Positions 63,055 to 64,000 of a DNA stretch of 64,000 nt are shown one piece after another. Source of the stretch: Tubiluchus corallicola. Lineage: Eukaryota > Priapulida > Priapulimorpha > Priapulimorphida > Tubiluchidae. Within the stretch, counting starts at the first letter, position 1. The number at the start of each line of letters is the position of its first letter. The DNA is taken from contig JAQGDQ010000690.1 of the NCBI GenBank assembly GCA_030141605.1, forward strand, positions 47,930-111,929, in the 5' to 3' direction. Below the pieces are notes generated by a model. The model had not been told where the DNA came from. It made no database searches and was given only the letters and a program-made list of their open reading frames with translations. A program made the position numbers and the translations under genes.

Positions 63055-63660
63055 TTATAGTCAGTAAATTTTAGGAACAAAGTAGAGACGGGGTGGTGAA
63101 AGACCAGGGGTTATTGAGCAGCCGCCCCTATATGAATAAGTTATTTTTAGATACCACAGCTTTTTTAATTTTTTAGATACCACGGTTCCTAAATACATCA
63201 ACAAAATAAACCAACATATGTTCAATTTAGATTAAAGTTGCATTATCAAAGAATTTGCTTTATAAAGTTAAAAAACAAACATTTTCAAGCAACTCTTCCA
63301 CCCTGACTTGGATTTTCCGCATCTCCGCGCTGTCATCCTCCCTCCTTCCAGTTACTGAACAAGATTCTCGGCAGCCATTGTTACTTGAGCACCTGCAAAG
63401 CTTCCGGAGAGTTCCATCTGTGCCCGTTTTTGCTGATCTTTAAGCTGAATTCTATGTGCTACCATCTAACATATGTTCCCCCACTGTGCGATGCGTTCGT
63501 GTAGAAACTGTTCTGATTATCTATTGTCAGAAGGACAGCAAACCATGGCATTTAATTAAAGCCACAAATATGTTCCATTTTTAAAGATAATAGTTTTTAA
63601 GATTGATGTATTGGCACTTAGCCTGTACAATGGCATAATAAATGATCGTTCTGTATGATA
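63037..63660 (+). other. XRN2: Possible XRN2 terminal exon and 3' UTR
   Basis: A good acceptor (TTTCTCTCTCCCAATAG) precedes GTTTCGAAGGC. Joined to exon s as read, the frame would end at TAG 63073-63075. Joined in the shifted frame, it would end at 63058-63060. The following ~580 bp is less repetitive than its surroundings and ends near an AATAAA at 63637-63642. This is a guess from position and signals; no XRN2 homology is visible. Confidence 0.3.
63637..63642 (+). promoter_or_regulatory. Candidate poly(A) signal AATAAA
   Basis: AATAAA followed by ATGATCGTTCTGTATG. It could end the XRN2 transcript. Such hexamers are common in AT-rich DNA. Confidence 0.3.
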
Positions 63661-63689
63661 TGTAAATATAATAGTATGTAATATAAAAT

Positions 63690-64000
63690 AGTAAAGGAAT
63701 TTTAGTAAATGTTTTATGTATACTATTTTAATATATATATAGTAAATGAATTTTAGTAAATGTTTTATGTATAGTATTTTAATATATATATATAGTAAAT
63801 GAATTTTAGTAAATATTTATGTATAGTATTTTAATATATATATAGTAAATGAATTTTAGTAAATGTTTTATGTATAGTATTTTAATATATATATATAGTA
63901 AATGAATTTTAGTAAATATTTATGCATAGTATTTTAATATATATATATAGTAAATGAATTTTAGTAAATATTTATGTATAGTATTTTAATATATATATAG
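63690..64000. repeat. 52-bp AT-rich tandem repeat running off the window
   Basis: TAGTAAATGAATTTTAGTAA and TATGTATAGTATTTTAATAT recur about every 50-53 bp, about six times, up to the last base. Confidence 0.93.

Overview
This is an intron-rich, AT-rich animal nuclear DNA window. It holds almost the whole 3' three quarters of one split gene on the + strand, the nuclear 5'-3' exoribonuclease XRN2 (Rat1). The exons were reconstructed by hand: each has AG acceptors and GT (once GC) donors, and reading phase is kept across every junction from exon a (593-610) to exon r (55194-55333). The peptide aligns by eye with animal XRN2, including the CCHC zinc knuckle that separates XRN2 from XRN1, the [10 protein letters not shown] catalytic motif, and the [14 protein letters not shown] and [11 protein letters not shown] blocks. 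The first ~235 codons lie upstream of the window. The organism cannot be named from this sequence. XRN2 is too diverged from vertebrates to be one, and TTAGGG-type repeats, pogo, hAT and piggyBac-type elements and a LINE fit a non-vertebrate metazoan, probably marine.

Layout: 1-10.9 kb carries XRN2 exons a-h with tandem repeats and MITEs in the introns. Intron h (10,904-36,164, about 25 kb) is the unusual part. It starts with a 94-bp minisatellite of 46 units (11.5-15.8 kb). It then carries a tandem array of seven intronless rhodopsin-class GPCR genes on the opposite strand (18.85-34.9 kb): five intact, one without its start codon, one frameshifted, plus two short 5' remnants. The array is bracketed by a 263-bp direct repeat. 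From 36 to 55.3 kb come XRN2 exons i-r, separated by introns holding a dead LINE inserted into a MITE, a degenerate telomere-like tract, a 40-bp minisatellite, a pogo-type element and two hAT elements, one of which carries a third tiny hAT nested inside it. From 55.3 to 64 kb only one or two probable 3' exons are seen, among very AT-rich repeats interrupted by three CpG-rich islands.

XRN2 is a housekeeping nuclear exonuclease used in transcription termination and RNA turnover. The GPCRs are unrelated receptor genes living in its intron. Their repeat unit has been duplicated, gene-converted and partly pseudogenised. Each of the last six units also carries, just beyond the receptor's 3' end, a conserved + strand short ORF overlapping a cluster of nuclear-receptor-like half sites.
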